This document shows positions 4,713 to 5,115 of a DNA stretch of 5,115 nt, piece after piece (positions within the stretch are counted from its first letter, which is position 1; each line of letters begins with the position of its first letter). Under the pieces are notes generated by a model. The model did not search any database. It had not been told where the DNA came from and saw only the letters and a list, made by a program, of their open reading frames with translations. Made by a program: the position numbers and the translations under genes. Source of the stretch: an uncultured Alphaproteobacteria bacterium (GTDB lineage: Bacteria > Pseudomonadota > Alphaproteobacteria > UBA7985 > CAJQQZ01); the NCBI GenBank assembly GCA_905480445.1, contig CAJQQJ010000138.1, positions 1-5,115 of the forward strand, read 5' to 3'.

Positions 4713-5115
4713 CTAGCTGGAAAAGTAGTCGGATAGATCATCAATCCAGCCATTTTGGAAGGCTTGGATGCGTTCTGTCGGCTGATGACCTGAAATGCGA
4801 AGTTCAAAGGGATCTTCTGCAACGACATTGGAACCCGACATACGTTGTAGAACGGCATGACCGCAAAAAGGCACATGCACCTCGGAGTATCCACCCTCAT
4901 GCGCCATCATTAGTCGTCCGCCACATAGCTCTTCTGCCAAATTCATGGCTCCATCAGTGAGCGCTGCGAAGGTTCTTGCAGATAGAATCATCCGCCCCAA
5001 AGGATCGACATCGGACGCATCGTAGCCACAGGCAATAATGACGGCATCTGGTCTAAAGTTTTTGACTGCTGGCGCCACTATTCTATCGAAAGCTCGCAAG
5101 TAGCTATCATGGCCG
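4713..5115 (-). CDS. Class II histone-deacetylase/acetylpolyamine-amidohydrolase family protein, C-terminal part (5' end outside window)
   Basis: The frame stays open to the right edge. The TTG at 5097-5099 is an internal Leu, since the preceding residues (GHDSYLRAF) continue the family pattern. About 134 residues are visible. RPDAVIIACGYDASDVDPLG is the family's conserved segment; the Asp before PLG (codon 5004-5006) matches the third zinc ligand of HDACs. EGGYS, with its Tyr at 4887-4889, matches the catalytic Tyr and the class II signature. The D-x-H zinc ligands and active-site His pair lie outside the window. These zinc hydrolases remove acetyl or similar acyl groups from lysines, polyamines or small molecules; bacterial members vary and the substrate cannot be told here. 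The gene ends 9 bases from the transporter stop on the other strand. Confidence 0.9.
   Translation of the reverse strand, partial: GHDSYLRAFDRIVAPAVKNFRPDAVIIACGYDASDVDPLGRMILSARTFAALTDGAMNLAEELCGGRLMMAHEGGYSEVHVPFCGHAVLQRMSGSNVVAEDPFELRISGHQPTERIQAFQNGWIDDLSDYFSS

Noticed and set aside
4112..4900. Minus-strand open frames over the transporter and in another frame of the deacetylase-like gene
   Set aside because: They are shadows of well-supported genes.
5097..5099. TTG on the minus strand as start of the deacetylase-like gene
   Set aside because: The family pattern continues upstream (GHDSYL) to the window edge, and a class II HDAC needs about 200 more residues with its other zinc ligands.

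Overview
The window looks like chromosomal DNA of a marine-type alphaproteobacterium. The porin tail, the phage genes, the CDF transporter and the class II histone-deacetylase-like gene all resemble alphaproteobacterial families as I know them. Genus cannot be read from the sequence alone. GC content is moderate, roughly half.

Layout. (1) Positions 1-661, + strand: the C-terminal part of an outer-membrane porin with strongly biased codons, ending in the classic terminal Phe and followed by a strong intrinsic terminator (685-713). (2) 738-2866, + strand: a compact phage-type cassette. It starts with a second terminator-like hairpin whose U-run touches the Shine-Dalgarno of the first gene. The genes are a tail-fibre-like protein, a GH24 lysozyme/endolysin with a C-terminal membrane helix, a small membrane protein resembling an inner-membrane spanin, and an out-of-frame embedded outer-membrane spanin-like lipoprotein. 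No integrase, capsid, portal, terminase or regulator is in the window. (3) 2863-3156, - strand: an unrecognised 97-aa protein that converges on the o-spanin gene; both stops sit in one CTAG. (4) 3157-3386: an AT-rich divergent intergenic region with paired direct repeats, an extended -10 promoter and a perfect hairpin that sequesters a GGAGG. (5) 3387-3695, + strand: an ArsR-type winged-helix repressor. (6) 3810-4703, + strand: a YiiP-like cation diffusion facilitator, probably controlled by the ArsR protein. (7) 4713-5115, - strand: the C-terminal part of a class II histone-deacetylase/acetylpolyamine-amidohydrolase family enzyme that runs off the right edge.

How it fits together. The phage-type genes make sense as an adhesion-plus-lysis module: receptor binding by the fibre, murein cutting by the lysozyme, outer-membrane disruption by the spanin pair. 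They sit alone between apparently ordinary chromosomal genes. That fits a prophage remnant, but also a satellite locus serving a particle encoded elsewhere, such as a gene transfer agent or tailocin. Rhodobacter GTA is known to keep its fibre and lysis genes away from the main structural cluster. The second unit is a likely metal-homeostasis pair (ArsR regulator plus CDF exporter).
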